DNA from: an uncultured Chitinophaga sp.
Lineage (GTDB): Bacteria > Bacteroidota > Bacteroidia > Chitinophagales > Chitinophagaceae
Reading direction: 5' to 3'
Assembly: GCF_937874145.1 (NCBI RefSeq)
Contig: NZ_CALNBI010000265.1
Coordinates: forward strand, 1-10,501
Length of the DNA: 10,501 bases
The translations under genes were made by a program, and so were the position numbers. The notes beneath the pieces were generated by a model. That model saw only the letters and a program-made list of their open reading frames with translations. It had not been told where the DNA came from and did no database searches. The first letter of the stretch is position 1, and every line of letters begins with the position of its first letter. Of this stretch, positions 1-6,260 are shown piece by piece.

Positions 1-165
1 CAATCTACGCCCCGTTTCCATATCCGCCCATTTCCACGGGTATTTCGCCAACTGTATGGAGAATAAGGGAAACAATTGCCCTTTGCGGCGTAGTTGCCGC
101 AGCCAGATCCTGTCTCCGGAAGGATTGGTAACAAGGCTACCGGTGATGCGTCCCGGCTGGTACAT
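1..165 (-). CDS. Possible 5' end of a gene running off the left edge (hypothetical, partial)
   Basis: A minus-strand frame opens with ATG at 165-163 and stays open for 55 codons to base 1 without a stop. It begins MYQPGRITGSLVTNPSGD and continues with a basic stretch (WLRQLRRKG) and an aromatic stretch. An in-frame stop lies ten codons upstream of the ATG, so no longer form exists on this side. I do not recognise the sequence. Third-position GC is moderate (about two thirds) and rare-looking Arg and Leu codons (AGG, AGA, CTA, TTA) occur, which weakens the case. Two other frames over the same bases are also open for 40-60 codons, so the frame could be fortuitous. If real, the gene is transcribed leftward, away from everything else in the window. 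Sequence left of base 1 would settle it. Confidence 0.2.
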   Translation of the reverse strand, partial: MYQPGRITGSLVTNPSGDRIWLRQLRRKGQLFPLFSIQLAKYPWKWADMETGRRL

Positions 166-213
166 CCTGCCATGGCGCCGTTCGTACCGTATCTAACAAA
201 CATTAATTTCAAG

Positions 214-243
214 TTGTTCGTTAAAACGCGGGAATTTCATTTG
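214..243 (+). promoter_or_regulatory. Candidate Bacteroidota-type promoter
   Basis: TTG at 214-216 is followed after 19 bases by TTCATTTG at 236-243. This fits the Bacteroidota housekeeping pattern (-33 TTG, -7 TAnnTTTG) with one mismatch in the -7 box. It would start transcription near base 250 and read into the terminator at 299-328 with no gene between, so it would drive a short RNA. In AT-rich intergenic DNA a match this good can arise by chance. Confidence 0.3.
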
Positions 244-249
244 TCTTAT

Positions 250-328
250 CACGCGGTGCAAATCCGGGCATGTATGTACCCGGAGCCCTATGCCATAAAA
301 AAAGCCCGCCGGGGCAGGCGGGCTTTTT
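250..328 (+). ncRNA. Possible small RNA of about 80 nt ending at the terminator
   Basis: Between the promoter-like site at 214-243 and the terminator hairpin at 299-328 lies a stretch with no usable reading frame. It contains a perfect 6-bp hairpin: TCCGGG at 263-268 pairs with CCCGGA at 279-284 around a 10-base loop. Promoter, hairpin, short linker and intrinsic terminator is the usual layout of a small regulatory RNA. It matches no RNA family I know. The alternative is simply the 3' flank of the transporter gene with a chance promoter match. Confidence 0.22.
299..328. terminator. Strong bidirectional intrinsic terminator
   Basis: AAAAAGCCCGCC (299-310) and GGCGGGCTTTTT (317-328) form a perfect 12-bp stem with a 6-base loop (GGGGCA). 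There are A residues on the left and T residues on the right, so it can work on either strand. On the minus strand it lies about 20 bases past the stop of the CNNM/CorC transporter gene and most likely ends that transcript. Confidence 0.85.
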
Positions 329-348
329 CCTATGATACGTAAGCTATT

Positions 349-1650
349 TTATGATTCCTCGCGCACTTCCACTTTGGCGATGCGGTGCTGGTCCATTTGC
401 TTCACTTCGAAGCGGAGCCCGCGCCATTTGATGCTGTCGCCCGCGGCGGGGATGCGCCCCAGCCGGTCGAGGATGAAGCCGCCGAGGGTGGCGAAGTTGA
501 CGAGGTTGATCTTCTTCTGGTCGGCCGGGATGTGCATCCGTTCGAGGAATTCCACGAAAGGGATCTGCGCGTCCACGAGCATGGCGCCGTCTTCCTGCCG
601 TTTCATCTCATATTCGAATTCGTTGGTTTCGGAGATGTCGCCTACCAGCGCATCCACGATATCGTTGATGGTGATCATCCCTTTCACGGCGCCGAACTCG
701 TCGACCACCATGCCCTGGTACACCCTTTCCTTGCGGAAGAGATCGAGGATCTGGTAGGTGCGGTTGTGCGTGGTGATGAGGAGCAGTTTCTTTTTGTAGG
801 ATTCCAGTTGCAGGAGGGATTCGGTCAGGTTGTCGTTCAGCAGGTCTTTTGAATAGACGAAGCCGTACACTGAATCGAGGTCGCCGTTGGTGAGCGGGTA
901 GAGCGTGTGCTTGTTGGAAAGTATTTTTTGCCGGTTGATTTCCGCGGAATCGTTCACGTTGAGCCACACCAGCTCGTTGCGGGGCGTCATGAGCGTGGAG
1001 GCCTGGCGGTCGCCGAGGTTGAACACATTCTGGATGAGCGCTTTTTCCGTTTCTTCGATCACGCCGCCCTGGTGGCTTTCGGCGATGATGACTTTCAGTT
1101 CCTCTTCCGAATGGATATCGCCGTGTTCGTGCACGGGCGTGATGCCGGCGAGTTTCAGGATCGCGTTGGCGAAGCCGTTGAGCATCCAGATAAACGGGCG
1201 GAAGATGACGTAGAACACTTTCAGCGGCAGCGCCACGGCAAAAGTGGTGGGCACCGGTTTGCGGATCGCGAGGGATTTGGGCGCCAGTTCGCCGAAAACG
1301 ATATGCAGCACGGTGATGCAGAAGAACGCTACCGGCAGGGCGATCTTGTGCGCAGTAGCGGGATCGATGGTGAGGCCCATCGCGCCGAAAAGGGACAGGA
1401 TCAGGGTCGTCATCACATCCTCGCCCACCCAGCCAAGACCCAGCGATGCGAGCGTGATCCCCAGCTGCGTGGCGGCCAGGTACCCGTCGAGGTTGTTGAC
1501 GATGCTCCGCGCTATGTTGGACACGGCGGCGCTGCGGCCGGCGCTTACTTCGATCTGGGAAGAACGCACTTTCACAATGGCGAATTCGGCGGCAACGAAG
1601 AAGCCGTTCAGCAAAACGAGGAACAAAGTAAGCAGGATATCAAAAGTCAT
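349..1650 (-). CDS. CNNM/CorC (HlyC/CorC) family membrane transporter with CBS pair
   Basis: This 433-residue protein belongs to the family annotated as 'hemolysin family' or HlyC/CorC, related to CNNM magnesium/divalent-cation transporters of the inner membrane. Residues 1-165 form the DUF21/CNNM membrane domain. It opens with a hydrophobic helix and the motif NGFFVAAEFA (15-24), followed by a typical GYLAATQLGITLASLGLGW stretch (56-74) and FGELAPKSLAIRKP (119-132). A linker with EETEKALIQNVFNLGDR (199-215) leads into two CBS domains (about 216-340). The second ends with the hallmark DEFGAVKGMITINDIVDALVGDI. Residues 350-430 form the C-terminal CorC/HlyC domain. Length is normal and all domains are intact. 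The start at 1650 gives the expected N-terminus. The gene stands alone, divergent from the DoxX-like gene and ended by the terminator at 299-328. The cation carried cannot be told from sequence, and true haemolytic activity is not implied. Confidence 0.95.
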   Translation of the reverse strand: MTFDILLTLFLVLLNGFFVAAEFAIVKVRSSQIEVSAGRSAAVSNIARSIVNNLDGYLAATQLGITLASLGLGWVGEDVMTTLILSLFGAMGLTIDPATAHKIALPVAFFCITVLHIVFGELAPKSLAIRKPVPTTFAVALPLKVFYVIFRPFIWMLNGFANAILKLAGITPVHEHGDIHSEEELKVIIAESHQGGVIEETEKALIQNVFNLGDRQASTLMTPRNELVWLNVNDSAEINRQKILSNKHTLYPLTNGDLDSVYGFVYSKDLLNDNLTESLLQLESYKKKLLLITTHNRTYQILDLFRKERVYQGMVVDEFGAVKGMITINDIVDALVGDISETNEFEYEMKRQEDGAMLVDAQIPFVEFLERMHIPADQKKINLVNFATLGGFILDRLGRIPAAGDSIKWRGLRFEVKQMDQHRIAKVEVREES

Positions 1651-1665
1651 TTTGTCTTAAAAGTT

Positions 1666-1685
1666 AAACCATAAAGATATGGTTT
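1666..1685. repeat. Inverted repeat covering the -7 element
   Basis: AAACCAT (1666-1672) and ATGGTTT (1679-1685) are perfect 7-base arms around a 6-base spacer. The candidate -7 box of the transporter gene (1672-1679) fills the spacer and touches both arms. The position would suit a repressor operator, or a hairpin near the 5' end of the transcript. No regulator gene is adjacent. Confidence 0.35.
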
Positions 1686-1702
1686 GCTGCCACTTTCAGC
1701 AA
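1672..1702 (-). promoter_or_regulatory. Candidate promoter of the CNNM/CorC gene
   Basis: Read on the minus strand, TTG (1702-1700) is followed after 20 bases by TATCTTTA (1679-1672). This matches the Bacteroidota TAnnTTTG -7 element except for the last base. The box ends 22 bases before the ATG at 1650, giving a short leader of about 15 nt. The spacing and the lack of any better match in the 115-base divergent spacer support it. No Shine-Dalgarno site is evident, as is usual in this phylum. Confidence 0.4.
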
Positions 1703-1765
1703 GTTGTTTTCCATACGGTTGTTTCTGGGGAATGGAATTTGCAGGATGATCGGTAAACGAACCTC

Positions 1766-2155
1766 ATGAAAAATACCACCATCGCCAACACCGCCCGGAT
1801 CGCCCTTGGCGCGGGGCTCGTTCTCGCGGGCATCGCGCACCTCACTTTCAAGCGCAGGGAATTCCAGGCGCAGGTGCCGGACTGGGTGCCCCTCAAAAAA
1901 GACGATACCGTCGTGTATTCAGGGATCGCGGAAATCGCGCTGGGCAGCTCGCTGATCCTGTGCAACAAACGCCAGCGCAAACCCATGGGCAAAATCGCCG
2001 CAGCATTCTTTACCGCCGTGTTTCCCGGCAACATTTCCCAATACGTGCACAAACGGGACGCCTTCGGACTGGATACTGACGGGAAACGCTTCGCGCGCCT
2101 GCTGTTCCAGCCGCTGCTGGTGTACTGGGCGCTGAAGTGCACGCACAAAAGCTGA
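1766..2155 (+). CDS. DoxX-like small integral membrane protein
   Basis: This 129-residue protein resembles the DoxX-like membrane proteins common in Bacteroidota. Four hydrophobic segments are visible at about residues 9-26, 49-66, 74-92 and 108-124. Family-like motifs are AGIAHLTF near residue 22, the following FQAQVPDWVP stretch, and SGIAEIALGSSLIL in the second helix pair. No catalytic residues are assignable and the function of this subgroup is unknown; DoxX relatives have been tied to quinone or thiol redox chemistry. The ATG at 1766 is the first start and places the first helix directly at the N-terminus. The gene is divergent from the CNNM/CorC gene and separated from the next operon by 246 bases, so it is probably a single-gene unit. 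Confidence 0.75.
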   Translation: MKNTTIANTARIALGAGLVLAGIAHLTFKRREFQAQVPDWVPLKKDDTVVYSGIAEIALGSSLILCNKRQRKPMGKIAAAFFTAVFPGNISQYVHKRDAFGLDTDGKRFARLLFQPLLVYWALKCTHKS

Positions 2156-2401
2156 CGGCGCAGCGATACATAACCGCTGGTCATATTTTCATGGAACATT
2201 GCGGATTAAATAGTATATTCACCATACAGATCAATCAAAAGGAAAAGGAGCGATAAAAAACAATGCAAATATCCGCTCATAACAAGTCAATATAGCGTCA
2301 GAGATAAGCAAGCGCCCCGGGGGCAACGTTCCATATTTGACCAGATAAGCCACGTGAAGTAAGATCCGTATTCGTGAACACTGAAATCGTCCGTCCGTAC
2401 C
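2156..2401. other. Spacer upstream of the cytochrome/DUF1501 operon
   Basis: This 246-base spacer is more AT-rich than its neighbours and should hold the operon promoter. The best -7 candidate is CATATTTG at 2332-2339, one mismatch from TAnnTTTG, but no TTG lies at the right distance upstream, so no promoter is called. A purine-rich, Shine-Dalgarno-like stretch (GGAAAAGGAG, 2241-2250) precedes a 10-codon frame at 2263-2295 that I do not count as a gene. A short GC palindrome (GCCCCGGGGGC) lies near 2313-2323. No clear terminator for the DoxX-like gene was found. Confidence 0.4.
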
Positions 2402-2767
2402 ATGTTCCATCGTTATGTAATATTCGCCGCCGGCCTGACCGCCGCATTATTTTCCTGCAACACCAACACGCAGCCACGTACCGCCGAAGTGATGCCGGAT
2501 TCCATCGATTATAGTTTCCATATCCGGCCGATATTATCCGACAAGTGCTTCGCCTGCCACGGCCCCGACGCCAACAAGCGCGAAGCCGGCCTGCGGCTCG
2601 ATATTGCGGACAGCGCCTATAAAGCCCTGCAGGAATCGCCCGATATGCACGCCCTCGTGCCCGGGAACCCCAGGGCCTCGGCCGTGTTCCTCCGCATCAC
2701 AACGGAAGACAGTTCCCTGCGCATGCCGCCGCCCGCATCCAATATGCAGCTCAGCGCGTCACCGTGA
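2402..2767 (+). CDS. N-terminal fragment: lipoprotein signal plus cytochrome c (PSCyt1) domain
   Basis: This 121-residue frame starts with a short lipoprotein signal peptide ending in the lipobox-like LFSC. C19 is the likely lipidated residue, so the product should sit on the outer face of a membrane in the envelope. From about residue 37 it is a planctomycete-type cytochrome c domain: FHIRPILSDKCFACHGPD contains the CxxCH haem-binding site at C49-C52-H53. A GLRLDI segment, the VPGNP turn and RMPPPASN follow, with the MPPP methionine as probable sixth haem ligand. The frame ends prematurely at TGA 2765-2767, after residues SASP that come from the inserted DNA. The last helix of the cytochrome fold (HEIKMIEKWIKQGA) is therefore missing and stable haem binding is doubtful. 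The ATG at 2402 is the first start and gives an intact signal peptide. Confidence 0.8.
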   Translation: MFHRYVIFAAGLTAALFSCNTNTQPRTAEVMPDSIDYSFHIRPILSDKCFACHGPDANKREAGLRLDIADSAYKALQESPDMHALVPGNPRASAVFLRITTEDSSLRMPPPASNMQLSASP

Positions 2768-2809
2768 CCGTCTGCTGTGTGCCGCCGCGCTGGAACACAA
2801 GGTCAGCGC
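2751..2809 (+). repeat. 52-base insertion bounded by a 7-base direct repeat
   Basis: TCAGCGC occurs at 2751-2757 and 2803-2809, with 45 bases between. The repeat plus the 45 bases equals 52 bases, which is not a multiple of three and causes the frameshift. The 45-base insert starts with the small palindrome GTCACCGTGAC and has no terminal inverted repeats. I found no long match to it elsewhere in the window. On the minus strand it reads as the beta-strand-like peptide LVFQRGGTQQTVTVT, which may hint that it was copied from another gene. The layout resembles a target-site duplication, but a replication template switch or an assembly join would look the same. Confidence 0.75.
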
Positions 2810-2822
2810 CCACGAAATCAAA

Positions 2823-4766
2823 ATGATCGAAAAGTGGATCAAACAGGGCGCGAAATATAAACCCCACTGGGCCTTCATACCTCCCGCCGCTCCCGCTGTC
2901 CCGGCCGTGGACGATGAAGCCTGGCCCCGCAACGATATCGACCGCTTCGTGCTCGCCCGAATGGAAGAGAAAGGCCTCAGCCCCAACCCGCAGGCCGACC
3001 GCGAACGCCTCCTCAAACGCCTCAGCATCGACCTCACCGGCCTCCCGCCCTCCGCCGCGCGCATGGAACGCTTCGCCAAAGACACCTCCGAAAAAGCATA
3101 CGAACAAATGGTGGACGAGCTCCTGGCCGACAGCGCCTACGGCGAAAAAATGGCCATCCACTGGATGGACGTAGCGCGTTACGCCGATTCCCACGGTTAC
3201 CAGGACGATAACATTCGCACCATGTGGCCCTGGCGCGACTGGGTCATCTATGCCTTCAATAAGAATCTTTCCTATAAGGATTTCGTCACCTGGCAGATCG
3301 CCGGCGACATGATGCCCGGCGGCGGGCGCGAACAGCTCCTCGCGTCAGGCTTCAACCGGAACCATAAAATCACCGAAGAAGGCGGCGTTATCGACGAAGA
3401 ATACCGCGTGTCGTATGTACTCGACCGTGCGAATACCTTCAGCAAAAGCCTCATCGGCATCACCATGGAGTGCGCCCAGTGCCACGACCATAAATACGAT
3501 CCATTTTCCCAGAAAGAATATTTCGAGCTGTACGCCTTTTTCAACAACGTGAAGGAAGTCGGGCTGGAATCCAGCGTGGGCGGACCGGAAACCTACGCCA
3601 AGAAGCCTTACATGGAAATCACGAAAGACGACCTGGCCGGCGCGCTCCGTTTCATCAACAAACAGGATTCCAACCGGCTCATCGTTTCGGTCATGGGCGA
3701 CCAGCAGGAAGTGCGCAAAACCTTCGTGCTGGGGCGCGGCTCGTACGACAATCCCACCATCGAAGTGCAACCCGGCACGCCCGTTTCCGTGATGCCGTTC
3801 AGCCCCTCCTACCCTTCCAACCGGCTCGGGCTCGCTTCCTGGCTCTTTGATCCTAAAAACCCTTTGACGGCCCGCGTGTTCGTCAACCAGATGTGGCAAC
3901 AGGTGTTCGGAAAAGGCATCGTTAAAAGCACCGGCGACTTCGGTATGCAGGGCGACCTGCCCAGCCACCCGCAGCTGCTCGACTGGCTGGCGGTGGATTT
4001 TATGAACCATGGCTGGGATATGAAACGGCTGATGAAGCAGATCGTCATGTCGCAGACCTACCGTCAATCGGCAACGATCTCCAAAGACAAGCTGGAAGCC
4101 GATCCGGATAACATTTACCTCTCGCGTGGCCCGCGCTTCCGGCTGCCGGCCGAAATGGTGCGCGACCTCGTGCTGGAATCGAGCGGGTTGCTCGTGCACA
4201 CGATCGGCGGGCCCAGTGTTAAACCTTACCAGCCCGAGGGATTGTGGGAGCTCGCCACCTCCGGCAGGGGGCAGCTGGCCACCTACCGGCAGGATCATGG
4301 CGAAAGCCTCTACCGCCGTGGGCTGTATACTTTCATTAAAAGAACCGTGCCGCCGCCGTCGATGATGCTGTTCGACGCCAGCAACCGCGATCAGTGCGAA
4401 GTAAAGCGCTCGGCCACCAATACACCGCTGCAGGCGCTCATCATGCTGAACGATCCCACCGTGCTGGAAGCCTCGCGCGTTTATGCGGGGAAACTGCTGC
4501 AACAGGGCGGCGAAGCCGAAAAGAATATCCGCCAGGCCTTCCGCAGCATCGTTTGCAGGACGCCGTCGGTGAAAGAAGTGGATGTGCTCGCCAAATATTA
4601 TGTGCAGCAGCAGTCGTGGTTCAAGGCGCGCCCCGCGGAAGCCGCGAAGCTCCTGCAACATGGGGAGTATCCTATGGCCGAGGGGCTCGACAAACCGTCG
4701 TGGGCCGCGATGATGCAGGTCATCACCACTATCTACAACCTCGAAGAAACATTATCCAAAACCTGA
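2823..4766 (+). CDS. C-terminal fragment: DUF1549 (PSCyt2) and DUF1553 domains
   Basis: The frame carrying the protein body is open back beyond 2604. Family-like sequence begins at about 2807, and the first ATG after the upstream stop is at 2823, giving 647 residues. The entry PHWAFIPP is followed by DUF1549: WPRNDIDRFVLARMEEKGLSP, then RLSIDLTGLPP, then HWMDVARYADSHGYQDD. A second CxxCH motif, CAQCHDHKYDP (3471-3503), follows, a hallmark of this domain. DUF1553 follows with NRLGLASWLFDPKNPLTARV, NQMWQQVFGKGIVKSTGDFG, RFRLPAEMVRDLVLESSGLL and DASNRDQCEVKRSATNTPLQ. The C-terminus (MMQVITTIYNLEETLSKT) is complete. The biochemical role of DUF1549/DUF1553 is not established; these proteins occur beside DUF1501 proteins in Planctomycetes, Verrucomicrobia and Bacteroidota. 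Started here, the product has no signal peptide and could not reach the periplasm, so it is probably non-functional unless the frame is restored. The next gene begins 29 bases downstream. Confidence 0.85.
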   Translation: MIEKWIKQGAKYKPHWAFIPPAAPAVPAVDDEAWPRNDIDRFVLARMEEKGLSPNPQADRERLLKRLSIDLTGLPPSAARMERFAKDTSEKAYEQMVDELLADSAYGEKMAIHWMDVARYADSHGYQDDNIRTMWPWRDWVIYAFNKNLSYKDFVTWQIAGDMMPGGGREQLLASGFNRNHKITEEGGVIDEEYRVSYVLDRANTFSKSLIGITMECAQCHDHKYDPFSQKEYFELYAFFNNVKEVGLESSVGGPETYAKKPYMEITKDDLAGALRFINKQDSNRLIVSVMGDQQEVRKTFVLGRGSYDNPTIEVQPGTPVSVMPFSPSYPSNRLGLASWLFDPKNPLTARVFVNQMWQQVFGKGIVKSTGDFGMQGDLPSHPQLLDWLAVDFMNHGWDMKRLMKQIVMSQTYRQSATISKDKLEADPDNIYLSRGPRFRLPAEMVRDLVLESSGLLVHTIGGPSVKPYQPEGLWELATSGRGQLATYRQDHGESLYRRGLYTFIKRTVPPPSMMLFDASNRDQCEVKRSATNTPLQALIMLNDPTVLEASRVYAGKLLQQGGEAEKNIRQAFRSIVCRTPSVKEVDVLAKYYVQQQSWFKARPAEAAKLLQHGEYPMAEGLDKPSWAAMMQVITTIYNLEETLSKT

Positions 4767-4795
4767 ATCCTCCGTTCAGCCTAAATAATCGCATC

Positions 4796-6250
4796 ATGAA
4801 AAACGAATTCATAGAGCGCCACCTCAACATGAACCGCCGCAAATTCCTCTCGAACCTGAGCCTGGGTGTGGGAAGCGTGGCGCTGGGATCTTTGCTCATC
4901 CCCGACCTCTTCGGCAGCAGCAGCGAAAGCGAGGCCGCGTTCATGCCGGGTGTGCCGCACTTCGCACCAAAGGCCAAACGGGTGATCTACCTCTTCCAGA
5001 ACGGCGCTCCATCTCAGCTTGAATCCTTCGACTATAAACCGAAGCTCCGCGAGATGATGGGCCAGGAATTGCCCGCCTCCATCCGGATGGGGCAAAGGCT
5101 GACGGGGATGACGGCCGGACAGTCGTCGTTCCCCCTCGTAGGCTCCTATTACGACTTCCAGCAATACGGGGAAGCACGCGCCTGGGTGAGCGACCTCTTC
5201 CCGCATACGGCTAAAATCGTGGACGACATCTGCATCGTGCGGTCGATGTTCACGGAAGCCATCAACCACGATCCGGCATTGACATTCTTCCAGACCGGCG
5301 CGCAACAAGGCAACCGCGCGAGCTTCGGGTCGTGGATGAGTTATGGCCTGGGGAGCGAGAACAAGAACCTCCCGGCATTTTGCGTCCTGCTTTCGCGCGG
5401 GAAAGGCAACGGGCAGGGCGTTTATTCCAAACTATGGACGAACGGATTCCTCGACAGCATCCACCAGGGCGTGCAGTTCAGCAGCGGCGACAATCCCGTG
5501 CTGTACCTCAACAATCCCAACGGCATCGATTCCACCAACCGGCGGCAGATGCTGGACCAGCTGGCGGCGTTGAATGATCAGTCGTACAAAGAATTTGGCG
5601 ATCCGGAAATCAGCACCAAGATCCAGCAATATGAAATGGCGTACCGGATGCAAACGGCTGTGCCGGAGCTGACCGACCTGTCGAAGGAACCCGACGATAT
5701 CATCAAGCTTTACGGCCCGGAGTGCCTCGTTCCCGGCACGTTCGCCGCCAATTGCCTGCTGGCCCGGAAGCTCTCCGAGAGCGGGGTCCGCTTTATCCAG
5801 CTGTACCACCAGGGATGGGACCAGCATGGAAACCTGCCGAATGAAATGGCCGGTCAGGCCAAAGACGTGGACCGCGCTTCGGCGGCGCTCATCACCGATC
5901 TCAAGCAGCGCGGGCTGCTCGACGAAACGCTGGTGATCTGGGGCGGCGAATTCGGCCGCACTAATTACTGCCAGGGCAAGATGACGGCGGATAATTACGG
6001 GCGCGACCATCACCCCCGCTGCTTCTCCATCTGGATGGCCGGCGGCGGAGTGAAGCCCGGTATTGTGTACGGCGAAACCGACGAGTTCGGGTACAACATC
6101 GTCAAAGATCCTGTGCATGTGCACGATTTCCACGCCACCGTGATGCACCTCATGGGGCTCGACCACGAAAAACTCACCTTCAAACACCAGGGCCGCCGCT
6201 ACCGGCTGACAGACGTTGCGGGACAAGTGATTCCCGGACTGATGGCCTAA
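4796..6250 (+). CDS. DUF1501 family protein (alkaline-phosphatase/sulfatase-like fold), Tat leader
   Basis: This 484-residue DUF1501 protein belongs to the alkaline phosphatase/sulfatase-like superfamily; its reaction is not known. The N-terminus carries a twin-arginine leader: NRRKFLSNLSLGVGSVALGSLL at residues 13-34, ending in a small-residue stretch (GSSSESEA). Export by Tat after cytoplasmic folding is likely. The core begins with APKAKRVIYLFQNGAPSQLE (57-76). Later motifs are WVSDLFPHTAKIVDDICIVRSM, QLYHQGWDQHG, and WGGEFGRTNY (about 381-390), followed by GRDHHP (402-407) and the conserved end DPVHVHDFHATVMHLMGLDH. These His/Asp/Glu clusters match the metal-binding region of the superfamily. 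The start at 4796 matches the usual short extension before the twin arginines; ATG 4829 is an alternative. The same frame is open further upstream to 4394, but that part is an out-of-frame reading of DUF1553. It lies 29 bases after the DUF1553 gene and 10 before the propeller gene. Confidence 0.93.
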   Translation: MKNEFIERHLNMNRRKFLSNLSLGVGSVALGSLLIPDLFGSSSESEAAFMPGVPHFAPKAKRVIYLFQNGAPSQLESFDYKPKLREMMGQELPASIRMGQRLTGMTAGQSSFPLVGSYYDFQQYGEARAWVSDLFPHTAKIVDDICIVRSMFTEAINHDPALTFFQTGAQQGNRASFGSWMSYGLGSENKNLPAFCVLLSRGKGNGQGVYSKLWTNGFLDSIHQGVQFSSGDNPVLYLNNPNGIDSTNRRQMLDQLAALNDQSYKEFGDPEISTKIQQYEMAYRMQTAVPELTDLSKEPDDIIKLYGPECLVPGTFAANCLLARKLSESGVRFIQLYHQGWDQHGNLPNEMAGQAKDVDRASAALITDLKQRGLLDETLVIWGGEFGRTNYCQGKMTADNYGRDHHPRCFSIWMAGGGVKPGIVYGETDEFGYNIVKDPVHVHDFHATVMHLMGLDHEKLTFKHQGRRYRLTDVAGQVIPGLMA

Positions 6251-6260
6251 ATACCGACAT

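Larger units (their letters stand above)
1..348. other. Left intergenic region without a convincing complete gene
   Basis: About 350 bases precede the stop of the transporter gene. The region holds several short perfect inverted repeats: arms at 65-69/79-83, 84-89/96-101 and 263-268/279-284. It also holds a promoter-like site at 214-243 and the terminator at 299-328. The plus-strand frame at 94-342 reads straight through the terminator hairpin and has no recognisable protein character, so it is not taken as a gene. The region could contain the start of a leftward gene (bases 1-165) and a small RNA (about 250-328). Neither is proven. Confidence 0.5.
2402..4766 (+). pseudogene. Frameshifted PSCyt1-DUF1549-DUF1553 cytochrome lipoprotein gene (whole span)
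   Basis: Two frames together encode one protein: a lipoprotein signal, a planctomycete-type cytochrome c domain (PSCyt1), DUF1549 (PSCyt2) and DUF1553. The break is a 52-base insertion bounded by the 7-base direct repeat TCAGCGC at 2751-2757 and 2803-2809. Deleting one repeat and the 45 bases between them rejoins ...NMQLSA to HEIKMIEKWIKQGAKY. That is the normal end of the cytochrome domain followed by the PHWAF entry to DUF1549, and it gives a 770-residue protein of ordinary length. No other stop or frameshift is seen in 2.3 kb, so the lesion is recent, an assembly error, or tolerated by some recoding. The two pieces are described separately. Confidence 0.8.

Noticed and set aside
102..125. 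CTCCGGAAGGA and AGCCAGATCCTGTC looked briefly like an SRP RNA tip and a B12-box
   Set aside because: The SRP internal loop (AGCAG side) is missing, the B12-box lacks bases and the preceding riboswitch core is absent. No cobalamin-related gene follows.
94..342. Plus-strand 82-codon frame in the left intergenic region
   Set aside because: It runs through the terminator hairpin, has no family-like motif and ends with a highly basic stretch created by the hairpin itself.
907..1674. Long plus-strand frame antisense to the CNNM/CorC gene
   Set aside because: It is a mirror of the GC-biased codons of a clearly recognised gene. Its protein is rich in His, Asp, Gly and Arg with no domain.
2263..2295. 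Ten-codon frame preceded by a GGAAAAGGAG stretch in the operon leader
   Set aside because: Too short, not near any attenuator-like hairpin, and no amino-acid bias that would suggest a leader peptide.
3345..4661. 438-codon minus-strand frame opposite DUF1553
   Set aside because: It is the antisense shadow of the DUF1549/DUF1553 frame, whose motifs are unmistakable.
4394..4795. Upstream extension of the DUF1501 frame to an earlier ATG
   Set aside because: It overlaps the DUF1553 coding sequence in another frame, has no protein character and would bury the twin-arginine leader deep inside the protein.
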